Source: Lyophyllum atratum (Eukaryota > Basidiomycota > Agaricomycetes > Agaricales > Lyophyllaceae). From it: a DNA stretch of 64,000 nucleotides. The position numbers and the translations under genes were made by a program. Of this stretch, positions 44,316 to 55,094 are shown in pieces (the stretch's first letter is position 1; each line of letters starts with the position of its first letter). The DNA lies in contig JACGCN010000043.1 of NCBI GenBank assembly GCA_014905825.1, positions 62,001-126,000 on the forward strand, given 5' to 3'. The notes below the pieces were generated by a model. The model saw only the letters and a program-made list of their open reading frames with translations. It was not told the DNA's origin and searched no databases.

Positions 44316-47300
44316 CTAGAACAAGGTATCCTTCCACTTCTCCAACACCGGCTCGCCACGGAACACCTCCTCGAGCACCTCCTTCACGGTCTCGACGTAC
44401 ACGAACCGGATACCCGTCTTCACACTCTCGGGGACGTTCTCCTCGATGTCGGCGCGGTTCGCGGCGGGTGCGATGATGGTCTTGATCCCCGCACGATGCG
44501 CGGCCAGGATCTTCTCTTTCAGTCCACCCACAGGCAACACCTGCCCCACGAGCGATATCTCACCCGTCATCGCTGCACACAATTAAGAAGATCAGCACTG
44601 CAGGGCTAGAACAAGCGACAGGGAGGACATACCGATATCAGGGTTGATCTGCGTTTTCGTAAACAGCGACACAAACGCCGTAAGAATCGCCGTTCCCGCA
44701 CTCGGGCCTTCCTTCCCGATGCTTCCCTCAGGCATATGCACATGCACATCCCGCTCGTTCAAGAACTGATCCCCAGGACTACTCGTGATGCCCAGCTCAA
44801 ACGCATGCGTCTTCACCCAGCTGAGCCCAATCTGCGCACTCTCCCGGATAACCTCACCGAGCTTGCCAGTCAGCTGCAGGCCGCCTTTACCCGGCATGCT
44901 CTGCACACCCCCAATCAGGAACGATACCACAACGAAAAGAAAACGGAGGAAAACGCACCATAGCTTCGACGGGCATGACAGCCCCAGAACCGTTGCCCAG
45001 ATACCCAAGACCGGTGCTGACGCCCGGCGGGGGCGGCTTCGCATACATCCGGTCCTTCTGGTACACAGGGGGGCCAACGTAGTCTTTCAGTGTCTCAGGC
45101 GTGATCCTGACATGCACGGACTCAGGGATCGGCAGGGGCTTGCGCTGCTGCGTCGTGACGTTCTTTGGGTTGTCCTCAGAGGGTGTGGGTGTGGTGTCGG
45201 CCGGCGACGATGGAGGCGCCGTCGGTTTTGATCCAGATTCTGGAGATGAGGATGCGGTGGAGGTTGAAGAGGGAGTGGACTCCTTGGAGGACGATGATTC
45301 TTGCGAGGACTGTGATTCCGAGGTCGGGGTCTCAGGCCTATCAGTAGTCGGTTCCTCTTCCTGGGAAGTAGTTGGGCTAGCAGCAGTTGCAGCAGCTTTA
45401 GCCGCCTCAGGCTCGGGGAAAGTTTCCTCGCCAAGTTCCTGCACGACCTTCAGCGCAGCCTTACGATAAATCTACACCCAGAAAACCACGTCAGCAACAG
45501 TTAACCGCATCGCCAACAAGTATGAGACATACCTTGTCGATGTGCTTCTTCAAGTTCCGCACTCCACTCTCGCGGCAGTAATACTTGATGAGGACATCGA
45601 CAGCCTCCCGCTCAAGAACCACGTCCGCCGAGCCAAGGCCAGAGGCTTCACGGGCCTGGGGTGCAAGGTATCGTTCCGCGATGACAGTCTTCTCTTCTGA
45701 GACATATCCGCTAACTTCCAACACCTCCATACGGTCCAGGAGGGGCGCAGGGATTGTATCAAGGTTATTAGCTGAGGAACTCAATCAGTCGGATACGTAA
45801 GCATGGCATGGGGGGTATGTACCTGTGCAGACGAAGAGGACGCGGGACAAGTCAACGGGAACATCCATGCTAAAGGTATATCAGTCGATATATTCACAGA
45901 GGGAGATTGGAAAGACGTACTAGTGATCCAGGAAACTGTTGTTCTGCTCGGGATCCAACATTTCCAGGAGTGCGCTGGCCGGGTCGCCGTTGATACCACG
46001 CCCAATCTTATCCACCTCGTCGATGAGCACGAGAGGGTTCTCTGTGCCAACACGCTTGAGTGCTTGGATGATCTTTCCGGGAAGTGCACTGCACAGAGTG
46101 AGTCTTTCTCAAGAAGGAATCGAGGGGGGTAGCACGCACCCAACGTAAGTCCTCCTGTGGCCCTTGATTTCCGCAACATCTGTCAGTCCACCAACAGAGA
46201 ACCGGAAGAACCGCCTCCCAAGCGCGCCCGCGATGGATTTGCCGATACTGGTCTTGCCTACACCAGGTGGCCCAACGAGGCAAATGATCTTGCCTTGAAC
46301 AGAGCCGCGCAGCTTACCGACGGCAAGGAACTCGAGGATGCGGGACTTGATGTCAGTGAGACCGTAGTGGTCAGCGTCGAGGATGCGCTGTGCGTTGGGC
46401 AGGGAGAAGTTTTCGGGCGTGTGGGTGCCCCAGGGGATCTGTTGACAAGGTTAAGCCTCGCGTGGATGAAAAGAATAGAAAGACTGACCTGTGTGAGCCA
46501 CTCGAGATAGTTCCTGGTGACGCTGGCCTCGCTAGCTGCTGGCTCAAGTGACGCCAGTTTGTTAAGCTCCTCATCGAACACCTTCCTAACGATCTCGGGC
46601 ATCTTCAGTTCCTTCGCCCGCTCCCTGAACTTCTCAATGAGCTTGTCCTTGCCGTCGCTCTCCATACCCAGTTCCTTCTTGATCCCCTTCAGCTGCTCCA
46701 TCAGATAATACTCCCTCTGGCGCTTCGCAATCTTGCTGTCGACGTCTCGGGAGAGCTTCGACTGTAGCTGCGCATTGATAAGCTCCTTCTTCAGCACCAG
46801 CAGGGCCTTGCGCAGGCGGTCCTGCACCTGAAGACTCTCGAGAACGTCCTGCAACTCCCGAACGTCGCCGCTCGACACCGCCGCTGCAAAGTCCGCAAGC
46901 TTATCGGGCTCGTCAAAGACGTTCGACGCGATCTGGTTGATCGAGAAGTTGGTGATTTGGTCTCGGAAAAGCGGGTTCAGTTGAGCGATGTCCTTGAAGA
47001 CAGAGACAATCTCGGACATGAAAGCGCGAATGTACTGGTCGTCCTTGTTGTAGGGCTCCGTCTGGAGGTTCTCTACGTGTACGATCGAGACGGCGTGGTC
47101 AAATAGGAAATTTGTCTGCACGGGACCTGCAGTGGCGAGGTTAGGCTCGGAATGACTGTCATTGTGTTAGCACGCACCTTCAACATTCGGCGGCTCTACC
47201 ACCGTTTGAGGTTCCCCGTCTTGACTAATCTCGGCTTTTGGCTCTCCTCCAGCCTTGACTAATTTCGTAATCTTGATTCGTCGATGCGGATAGAGCACAG

Positions 47301-47997
47301 CTGTGAGGCCCTCTTCCTTGTCCTCGCCCTCCTTCCCGGTACCCGTCGCGGCAAAGACGCTGGTAATCTGGGCTAGGACGCCGACGGAGTGCACCTGGTC
47401 AATATCCGTGATAACGTCGCTATCCGCGTTCTCGTCCTTGAGCAGGAATGCACCGAGATACGGCTGCCCGCGCTTCATCATGTCCTTAATCGCCGCAACA
47501 ACGTGGGGGTTCCTTATCACCACTGCCTTGTAGAACCCGGGGAAAAGAGGGCGACGCGCTATGGGGAGTGCTAAGACTTGGGGATAGACCTCAGGGACCG
47601 ACTGCTTGGCTATGGAACTTGAGGTAGGTTTAGACGGTGGAGGTGACGGGGGTGGGGAGTCGGGGGAGTCGGGTGGTGTGGCGGGTGCTTCGGAGTCGGA
47701 TGGCGAGTCGGGTGGAGGCTTCGCAGAGTCGGAGGGCTTATCCTCCTCCAGCTTCACCACTGTTTCCTCCTGCTCCGATTCCGTTTTCTCCTCCGGCTTC
47801 GCTTCCTGGCCGTTTTTGGGGTTGATCCAACGCGGGGAGTAGAGTGACCGCGGTGTGCGCGCAAACGCGACCGGTGCGGATGAAGTCAATGTCCGTCTGC
47901 TGAGAGGCCCGGGAGTAGCCGTCATGGATATGATAGAGCGCCTGCATGAATGGCGCAGAGCGGCCACTCGCAAGCCATTCCAACCAAGCCAACTCAT
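44316..47997 (-). CDS. PIM1: mitochondrial Lon protease (Pim1-type)
   Basis: ATP-dependent serine protease that degrades damaged matrix proteins in mitochondria. Nine exons (47997-47178, 47126-46489, 46438-46140, 46088-45921, 45869-45823, 45771-45533, 45471-44959, 44900-44633, 44572-44316) give 1,082 residues. An Arg/Ser-rich N-terminus fits a mitochondrial presequence. A Pro/Ser/Glu-rich linker follows, then the Lon substrate-binding domain ([16 protein letters not shown]), a helical segment ([20 protein letters not shown]), AAA+ Walker A GPPGVGKT and Walker [12 protein letters not shown]. The protease domain carries the catalytic Ser (KEGPSAG, codon 44702-44700) and Lys (GGLKEKIL). About 100 Ser/Thr/Pro/Glu-rich residues are inserted between the ATPase and protease parts. 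A charged insert here is also known in fungal Lon proteins. Complete and apparently single-copy. Confidence 0.96.
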
Positions 47998-48828
47998 GGC
48001 GATATTTGCAACGTGCGTGAGGGCCCCGCAATAAGATGAATCAAGCTGGCAGTGACGACTCTATACACGCATATATCCCCCGAGAGATGCTCGCGATGAG
48101 CTTGCGAAAGATCGAGCCTGGAGAGTGCGGAGAACTTAGAAGGAGTAGTAAGCCAGTTGGCAGACTTGGTCAGAGGCCAAAATCTTGGGAATAAGATTAC
48201 GTAGTCAAAATTGTCATGTGACTTCGGCCGAACTGCTCAGATTCAGAACGATGGTGCGGTTCTCCGGTAACTCATCATGTACTATCAGGGAGGGTATAAG
48301 TTGAAAGAGGTTGGAAGGTAGTGAGAGTAGGTGGGGAAAAGGGAAGTAAAGAAATCGATGAAGAATACCAGGTTATAAGGAAACCCTCGGGCCTCCTACG
48401 TCATCTGGGCCGAATATAGAAACCCAACAATCGAACTTAGCCCCTACCAAATCATGTCTTCCCAAACCTCGAGCCTCGACTGCCAGACCTAGTACCTTAA
48501 GCATACATGAAGAAGCAACTTTCACATAGGCGCGCAATTATCTTACCTCTTGTCACATCATATGCCCCAACAACGATCCCGTTGTTATGTTATTGTTCAA
48601 GGATATGATGACTGGTAACTATCCAATGTCCTACTTAAACATTCGTTTCTTGGGTAGGAAAGGAGGTAACCTACCCTACTCAGACCCACCCCCACTCTAC
48701 ACACGTTTGCGAAAGGGGCCCCAGTCTCCGCGTCACAAACTTCAGCTTCCTGTCTACACCCAGTGCAACAACCATATACTCACCTACAGTAGGCACTCCG
48801 CCCCGCTAACACCGGCGACTGGTCGACA
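47998..48828. other. divergent intergenic region (Lon / zinc-finger gene)
   Basis: 831 bp. No repeats or RNA genes recognised. A possible splice acceptor (cacctacag, ending at 48789) suggests the zinc-finger gene may have an upstream exon. Confidence 0.4.
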
Positions 48829-49182
48829 ATGAAATTCCCTGGCGGTCGTGCCATTCTGGAGAGTGTCGCTTCTACTTCCGATAGCGCTGACCCCGGCCCC
48901 AGTAACACCGGACGTCTTGCCTTGAAGAACGCGAACGCTGGCCGATATATTGGCCGCCTATCAAGGAAGGAATCTGAGGACGGTAACACCGGCGACTCGC
49001 CGACAATGAAATTCCCTGGCGGTCGTGCCATTCTGGAGAGTGTTGCTTCTACTTCCGATAGCGCTGACCCCGGCCCCAGTAACACCGAACGTCTCGCCTT
49101 GACGAACGCGAACGCTCGCCGAGATATTGGCCGCCTATCAAGGAAGGAATCTGAGGACGGTAACACCGGCGACTCGTCGACA
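48829..49182 (+). repeat. 177-bp coding tandem repeat (two full units)
   Basis: Unit starts at 48829 and 49006, with a third partial unit from 49183. Units are exactly 177 bp, a multiple of three, and differ at only a few bases. Confidence 0.95.
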
Positions 49183-49569
49183 ATGAATTTCCCTGGCGAT
49201 CTTGCCGTTCTGCAGAGTGTTGCAAGTTCTACTCCCGATAGCGCTGAAGGTGAACGCTTCCAGGACCTCGTATACTGCGATGACGCTGGTCGCTGGCGCT
49301 GCCGTGGACCACAATGCGGAGGAATGATATTCTCAACTAAGTCCAGCGCGAGAAGGCACGTAGACCAAACCATGGCTCACGCTCCGGATAAATCTCGGCG
49401 GCCCTTCCGCTGTGATAAATGCGGCAAATCTTTTGCGAGGCTGGAAACTCTCAGTCGCCATGATCGACTCGAGCATGCACGATTCGTGAAGCGAAGGACG
49501 CAGTATCCTCCTACCAGGGTTGGACCACATCAAGACACGCCGGCCGAACCGCCCTCAACAGCTACATGA
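48829..49569 (+). CDS. C2H2 zinc-finger protein with tandem 59-residue repeats
   Basis: 246 residues from ATG 48829. The first part is three repeats each starting M(K/N)FPG: repeats 1 and 2 are 59 residues and nearly identical, the third diverges after 20 residues. The C-terminal half has two C2H2-type fingers: one atypical (CRGPQCGGMIFSTKSSARRH, ending HVDQTMAH) and one canonical (CDKCGKSFARLETLSRHDRL, then EH). It is probably a nuclear DNA-binding protein. The sequence just before the ATG (aacaccggcgact) belongs to the repeat unit itself, so the start codon is inside a duplicated segment, and a spliced upstream exon is possible. Confidence 0.75.
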   Translation: MKFPGGRAILESVASTSDSADPGPSNTGRLALKNANAGRYIGRLSRKESEDGNTGDSPTMKFPGGRAILESVASTSDSADPGPSNTERLALTNANARRDIGRLSRKESEDGNTGDSSTMNFPGDLAVLQSVASSTPDSAEGERFQDLVYCDDAGRWRCRGPQCGGMIFSTKSSARRHVDQTMAHAPDKSRRPFRCDKCGKSFARLETLSRHDRLEHARFVKRRTQYPPTRVGPHQDTPAEPPSTAT

Positions 49570-50225
49570 GTTATGACGTTACAAGGCGAGCCTTATCAGC
49601 ACCGCTTCATCACTCATACTCAGCATGTTAAGACAGTGCAACCGTTAGCACCTCACTTTCCTTCAGCATCGCATCACCACCACCACCACGTACATCTACC
49701 CTCGATTATGTTCCCTCTTCCGGACTCATTCTACCTAACCGTTACACAGACCATCGCTAAACTTCTTTTCTATTTTGGACTCTCAATTTACACACACACT
49801 CCCTCGCAAACTGACGCTGCTCACAAATCGCTCATTACCCCCATTACAAGGAGCCATAGCATAGGACATGGACTCAAACCACCAGCATATCATTATCTCT
49901 AACATATGGTTGCGACCAGTCTCTCATCACTGCTGTACGGTACTGTACCTTGCAATTTTACATGATGATGGACAAGCACACACCGAGGTCACGTGAGTTC
50001 GGCCGAAACGGAATCTTCTGAAACCGGATCAGCGACAACCTCAAACCTTTTCGCGTCCCAAAGTTCACGTTCAAAGCTTTAACTTGACTTCGGGTCCACG
50101 ACTAATATTATACAGGAGTATTCATAGCCGCGTTTTCCAGTGAGACTCTTGTGGTACGCGATCTCATGACACAAAACATACTCACCTACATATTCCATTC
50201 CAGGCCCCCATTTCCCGCCCCGACT
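49570..50225. other. intergenic, no gene recognised
   Basis: 656 bp with a CAC run at 49675-49690. The last 130 bp upstream of 50226 are the duplicated promoter segment shared with 51660-51787. Confidence 0.5.
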
Positions 50226-50987
50226 ATGCCCCAAACGTCTACTGACCTCAAGCAGGTGTCTGCGCTGTTCAATGAGTGCATCGCTAGGATCAAGCAGCGC
50301 ACTGTCGAAAACCTTGATGAAGCTGCCGAAAAATGGCTGAAGGAAGCCCGGGCTAAGGTGATGAAAGACATCGAGGAGAAGTGAGCGGAGTCGCCCAATT
50401 CTTTTCAACGCCAAATGACCCTCTCCAGATACGACAAATTATCGAACGCAAAGGATGAACTAGACATTCCACGCTGGGCCGTCGATCCCTCGGATTCGCT
50501 CAAGGTCTTCACCTCGAACCAACCCCCCGCCCTTGATGCATATGTGGAGCCATTCACAGCAGAATTCCAGAAACTCATGGCTGATTGTGGCTTTAACGCC
50601 AAAGTCTCATCGTGTTGTTCCTTGAGTGGTAGTATCTTCTACTGCATCAGAATATCCTTCCCCAGTGCGGCCCTTAAAGCGGAGCAGTCACAGCCGACTT
50701 CTCCAGCCCTACAGCGATTCAAAGCGCTCCCGAAGTTTTCTGCGGAAGTGACATTACGAATAACACAAGATGCGGAGGAGCCAAGCACCACGGACTCGGA
50801 GCTGGATGAACCAAACAGGACTGGGCGAAGCTCGGAGAGGGCGGTTCGAACGAAGAGGAAGGCCGCTACGGGAGCTGCTGCAGGAAGATTGTCGAAGAGG
50901 CTCCGGGCTCTGCCCGAGCCACTCAAATTAAATGGATCCCCAGAGCCAGCATCGGTTGGAAGAAGGTCGAAAAGACTTCGAGGTTAG
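50226..50987 (+). CDS. unknown protein, tandem pair member 1
   Basis: Two exons (50226-50380, 50429-50987), 237 residues. The first exon encodes a charged helix (LFNECIARIKQRTVENLDEA). The middle has IPRWAVDPSDSLKVF and FQKLMADCGFNAKVS, then a strand-like segment. The C-terminus is basic (KRKAATGAAAGRLSKRLR and GRRSKRLRG), a likely nuclear localisation or nucleic-acid contact region. I do not recognise the family. It is the tandem paralogue of the gene at 51788-52639, with the same intron position. It contains a CxC cluster (SSCCSL) absent from its twin. Confidence 0.75.
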
Positions 50988-51787
50988 ACCACAGCCGAAG
51001 GACGTGAACCAGCACCAGAGATAAAAGCTTCACCGATGATTTGTAGTGCAAGTTCCCGTATCGCTTTGATGTACGAGTAGAGTCAAGATCTGTTGTAACA
51101 GTAGCGGCATTCGCTGTACAGTTCCTTGTAAATGTCTGTTCGAATGTTGAACTCGTTGATGGACACGATATGTATTTTCGGAGCATGTCATAACTTGTAC
51201 TACCTCCTGGAACGATTCACACGAAAACATCTTCAAATTTCATGACAGTCGGGCAGGCAGAACGCAACGCCCCCCAAGCTAGACCCCAGACAAAGTCGAT
51301 ACTTGCTGTATCTTTGTTTTCCGTTCTCCACTCCAAAATCAAGGAAACGGATAAACACTTCGGTTTTGACATTCGTCGGAGCTCAGCTATAGACACTTGT
51401 AGCATGGTGGCGGAATTATTGAGTACTAACGGAGTTTTATCCAAGGGTCTTCCGAGAATTGCATGGTCCTATATCTGAGGCATCTACGGAGAAAGACAGT
51501 CCTTGCGTTTACGTAGATTCTAGAATGCGGCGACGCGACGCGACGCGCCTGTGGCAGTGGCACAGGACTTGCCCGTTGAATCACGTGAGGCGATTTCCAA
51601 CAAGCAGACCTGGCACTGGTATGTAACCTTTTCGCGTTAAGTACCAACTTCAACTTCGTGTCTACAACTAGTGCAAGAATCGTACTCGCGTCTTTTCATA
51701 GTCAAATTGTTTCGGTACGCGATTTTATGACTCAAAGCATACACACCTACATAGTCCATCCCAGGCCTCCATTTCCCCGCCCCCACT
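50988..51787. other. intergenic with duplicated promoter segment
   Basis: 800 bp. The end (about 51660-51787) repeats 50095-50225 upstream of the first paralogue, including the words cataca/cacctaca and catttcccCgcccc next to the ATG, so the promoter was duplicated with the gene. Confidence 0.6.
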
Positions 51788-52639
51788 ATGGCCCAAGCAA
51801 CTCCTGACCTCAAGGAGGTGTCTGCGCTGTTCAATAACTGCATTGCTAGGATCAGGAATCGACCTGTGGAAAATCTTGATGAAGCTGCGGGAAAATGGTT
51901 GAAAAAAGCCTGGGCTGGAGTGATGAAAGAGATTGAAACGCAGTGAGCGGAATTTGCGAATTCTTTTCGATGCCATCTGACCCTCTGCAGCTACAGCAGG
52001 TTGTCGAACCCAAAGGATGAAGTAAGCATTCCACGCTGGGCCGTCAATCCCTCGGAACCGCTCAGCATTTTCACTACACATCCCGCGGGGGCCCTCGATG
52101 CGTATCAGGAGGCATTCGTAGCGGATTTCCAGAAACTCATGGCTGATGGTGGCTTTAACGCCGAAGTCTCCGCATCCACTGCTTTCGACAGCACCACCAC
52201 CACCTACTTCATTGACATATACTTTCCTGCGGCTCTTGCAGCGGATCAGCCGCACCCAACCTCTCGGGCCTCACAACGAACCTATGCGCGCCCAAAGTTT
52301 TCTGCTGAAGTGTTGTCACGAATAACGCAAAATGCAGAGAAGCCAATCAAATCGGAGCTAGATGAACCAGAAATGACTCAGCGAAGGTCAGAGACGGTGG
52401 TTCAAACGAAGAGGAAGGCTGCCACGGGAGCTGCTGCAGGACGAATGTCGAAGAGACCCCGGGGTCTGACTGAGCCAGCCACACGCAATGAACCCGCACC
52501 AGAAATAGTCTCGGTTGGAAGTAGGTCCAAGAGCCGTCGAAGGTCGACCACAAGCGAACGAGATACACCAGCACCGAAGGTACTACCTTTTTGGTCGAGA
52601 AGGAAATCGACGAGACTTCGAGCCGGGGGGGGGCAATAG
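51788..52639 (+). CDS. unknown protein, tandem pair member 2
   Basis: Two exons (51788-51942, 51991-52639), 267 residues. Paralogue of the gene at 50226: LFNNCIARIRNRPVENLDEA, IPRWAVNPSEPLSIF, FQKLMADGGFNAEVS, PKFSAEVLSRITQNAEKP, and KRKAATGAAAGRMSKRPR. Its C-terminus is 30 residues longer, with further basic patches (RSKSRRRSTTSER, WSRRKSTRLRAGGGQ). The conserved core plus a variable basic tail suggests a nuclear protein. The function is unknown. It converges on the UNC93-like gene 270 bp downstream. Confidence 0.75.
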
Positions 52640-52908
52640 AGCTTCGACCGAAGAGGTTGTAGTTCAAGATGACGTATCATTTCAAGGTCTTTTGCATTTC
52701 CTGTAGAGAGCATTGCACTTGTCTGTTCGGATGTCGAACTCGTTGATGGACACAATATATAATCTAGTTGCATGTCAAAGCTCGTACAACCTCCAGGAGT
52801 GATGTCCACAACGAGATCTTTCTAGCGTAGGTTAGGTATAAGATATTAATTAGCAGGTATGCTGCTCTTCCATCCGGGACGGCGTGCGTGCCAAAACCAT
52901 AACGCTCC

Positions 52909-55094
52909 TCACTTGACGGCAACCTCGTCATCTCGACTGTCCTTCTCATTGGTGCTGGAATCGTCGATCTCGGCGGCGACCGGAGAAGGGGTAATCGCAA
53001 GGACCGCTGGAATGGCGATCAGAAGTGACGCGCCGAGAAGCGCCCAATTGATAGTCAATTGAGTGATTGGCGGATCTGGGCACTTGTGAGACATATTTCA
53101 AGCAGCTATGATGAGTCGACGTACATTTAAGGGCATTGATTCGCCAAGCAACGGCTCCTCCTGTAGCTTGGAATGTCTTGTACACTGGTAGGACTCAATT
53201 GAGAGCCAATAATATGATCATACTTATGAACACTCACATCCGACGTATTTGGCAGCTTCATGTGGGGAGTCGGCGAGGGAGGCCATCATCCAATAGCAGT
53301 AGGACTGCGAAAACGATGTGAGTGATCGCGGGTCTGAGATAACAATGATATCGAGTTACCTGCCAGAATGCATCGAATGCGCCGTACCAGAAATATCTTA
53401 GAAATATCGCACATGAGCTATAGAGATACGGTCAAAGAAGTTGCGAGGTCATGCTCACAGCCAGAACGGCCCAACATAAGTCTTCCCATCGGAGAAGTCA
53501 AGCCATTGTTTTTTGCCAGTGGCGTTTTCCCATCGCTGGAACGCAAGGCCACCTGAACATACGTCAGATACATTGATTGTAGAAGAACAAGAAGGGATAT
53601 ACGTACCTCCCCAGATAGAGAACCCGGTGACGAGAACGAAGACATAACCGAGGATAGCACGCTGAGGACGTGTGAGGTACTTCAAGTCCAGAAGGAAGCC
53701 AATTGCGATACCGCCGAACTGAGGACTTATCAGAATCAACTCTAGGAGTGGTGCGTGCGACATACCATCTGTGCGATCCAATACATGGCACCGTTCAGAG
53801 ACCGGGCCCGAAGGGTGAAAGTCGCACCTAGAAGCATATCATCTCAGCCGCTATACGCATTCGAGGTACTACAAAAAGACATACCATTGACTGTGTTCTG
53901 CTGATACGAGTAGAAGAAGTTGGCGCAGAAGAACGCAGGAATGAGTAGCCAGATTCGCCAATCCCTGAGTGCGGAGACGAATTTGTTGTACTCGTTCTTG
54001 AGGGAAGCAACAAATCCGATGCTAACACCTGAGGGTCGAGCGCCCGCTCGTGTGCCGTCTTCTCGGATAACTTTATGCGGAGGTGCAATGAAGATGGAAA
54101 GCAGCCACCCGATAACTGGGAGGATAGATCATAAGCAAGAATGCCTGGACAAGGGAGGGTCTCGACTTACACATGATCGCCATGAAAGCACCATCTGGAA
54201 CATCGATTGAGAAAGAGGCGCGAAACGATATTTCAGTGTGATACGCACATGTGCCATCGTTGACTGTCCCACTCTTGGAATGGAAGTTCAGTCCGAAGGA
54301 TATGAAGGATCCAATTCCGCCACCAAGATTGAAAATAACCTAGTTTCGTTTTAATATAGGCTCCAGAGAGAAGATCACGAGGACATACCCAGAAAAGTCC
54401 AATAGCTCTACCCTTCTTGTCTGGTAGAGGGTACGAGACCATGATCTTAAAGTAAGTTGGTCAGTAAATCGGTTGATACCAAGTTCGGAAAGGCAGACGC
54501 ACAGCTCCTTGGGCCACCCATAGGAAAGAAGCACCGAGACCGAGGATTGCGCCACTCGCAATGACGAAAGCCGAATTGTGCGTATGGTTGTAGCAGAGGA
54601 GCGCGCCGGAATACAAGGGATAAGTCCACCCTCCTGCGGATCATATCCGTTCAGCAGCCGTTCCAGCAGTTTGAAGATTCACACTCACCAATCAACAGAC
54701 ATGTGCGGGGCCCGAACATCTGCGGAATTTGTCAGAGAAAGTCGAAAGAGGTGCTGACTCGCTGCGTACATCGAAGATAGGGGGCACAATGGTGAGCGCC
54801 GACGCTGCTGTAGCAGCTAGGAGCGCTACCGTTGCGTTTGCAGCTACTGTGCTGTCCAGCTGACCCGATCCTCCAAGACCGCCAATCGCATTGTACATTC
54901 CTGAGGTTTGAACAGGTCATTGGTCGATTCGAAAAGCAGAGTATTTCGTACTCACCTGGACAGCAGAAACATATCAAGGAGATGAGCACGATCTGCGTCA
55001 TTGGAGTCGCCCATATTTCGTAAATCCTGCTGCGAGTGGTAGGAGGGCCCGCATTCTCGAGATGAGCGTCTACCATTGGACTGCCCATGGTCAT
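52909..55094 (-). CDS. UNC93-like major-facilitator membrane protein
   Basis: Many short exons with introns of about 50-60 nt. I can follow the frame through TQIVLISLICFCCPG (first span), NAIGGLGGSGQ, NATVALLAATAASAL, GPRTCLLIGGWTYPLYSGAL, LGLGASFLWVAQGAIMVSYP, GRAIGLFWVIFNLGGGIGSF, WLLSIFIAPPHKVIREDGTR, DWRIWLLIPAFFCANFFYSY, NGAMYWIAQMFGGIAIGFLL, RAILGYVFVLVTGFSIWGG, ending INWALLGASLLIAIPAVLAI and a short acidic tail. Eleven or twelve spans and the FNLGGGIGS and APP.KV signatures fit the UNC-93/DUF895 branch of the MFS. Fungal members are presumed transporters of unknown substrate. The start is ATG 55094 (or 55088). It lies convergent to the tandem pair. Confidence 0.82.

Noticed and set aside
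44887..45444. Ser/Thr/Pro/Glu-rich part of Lon as a separate gene
   Set aside because: In frame with and spliced to the ATPase and protease exons; a known site of inserts in fungal Lon.
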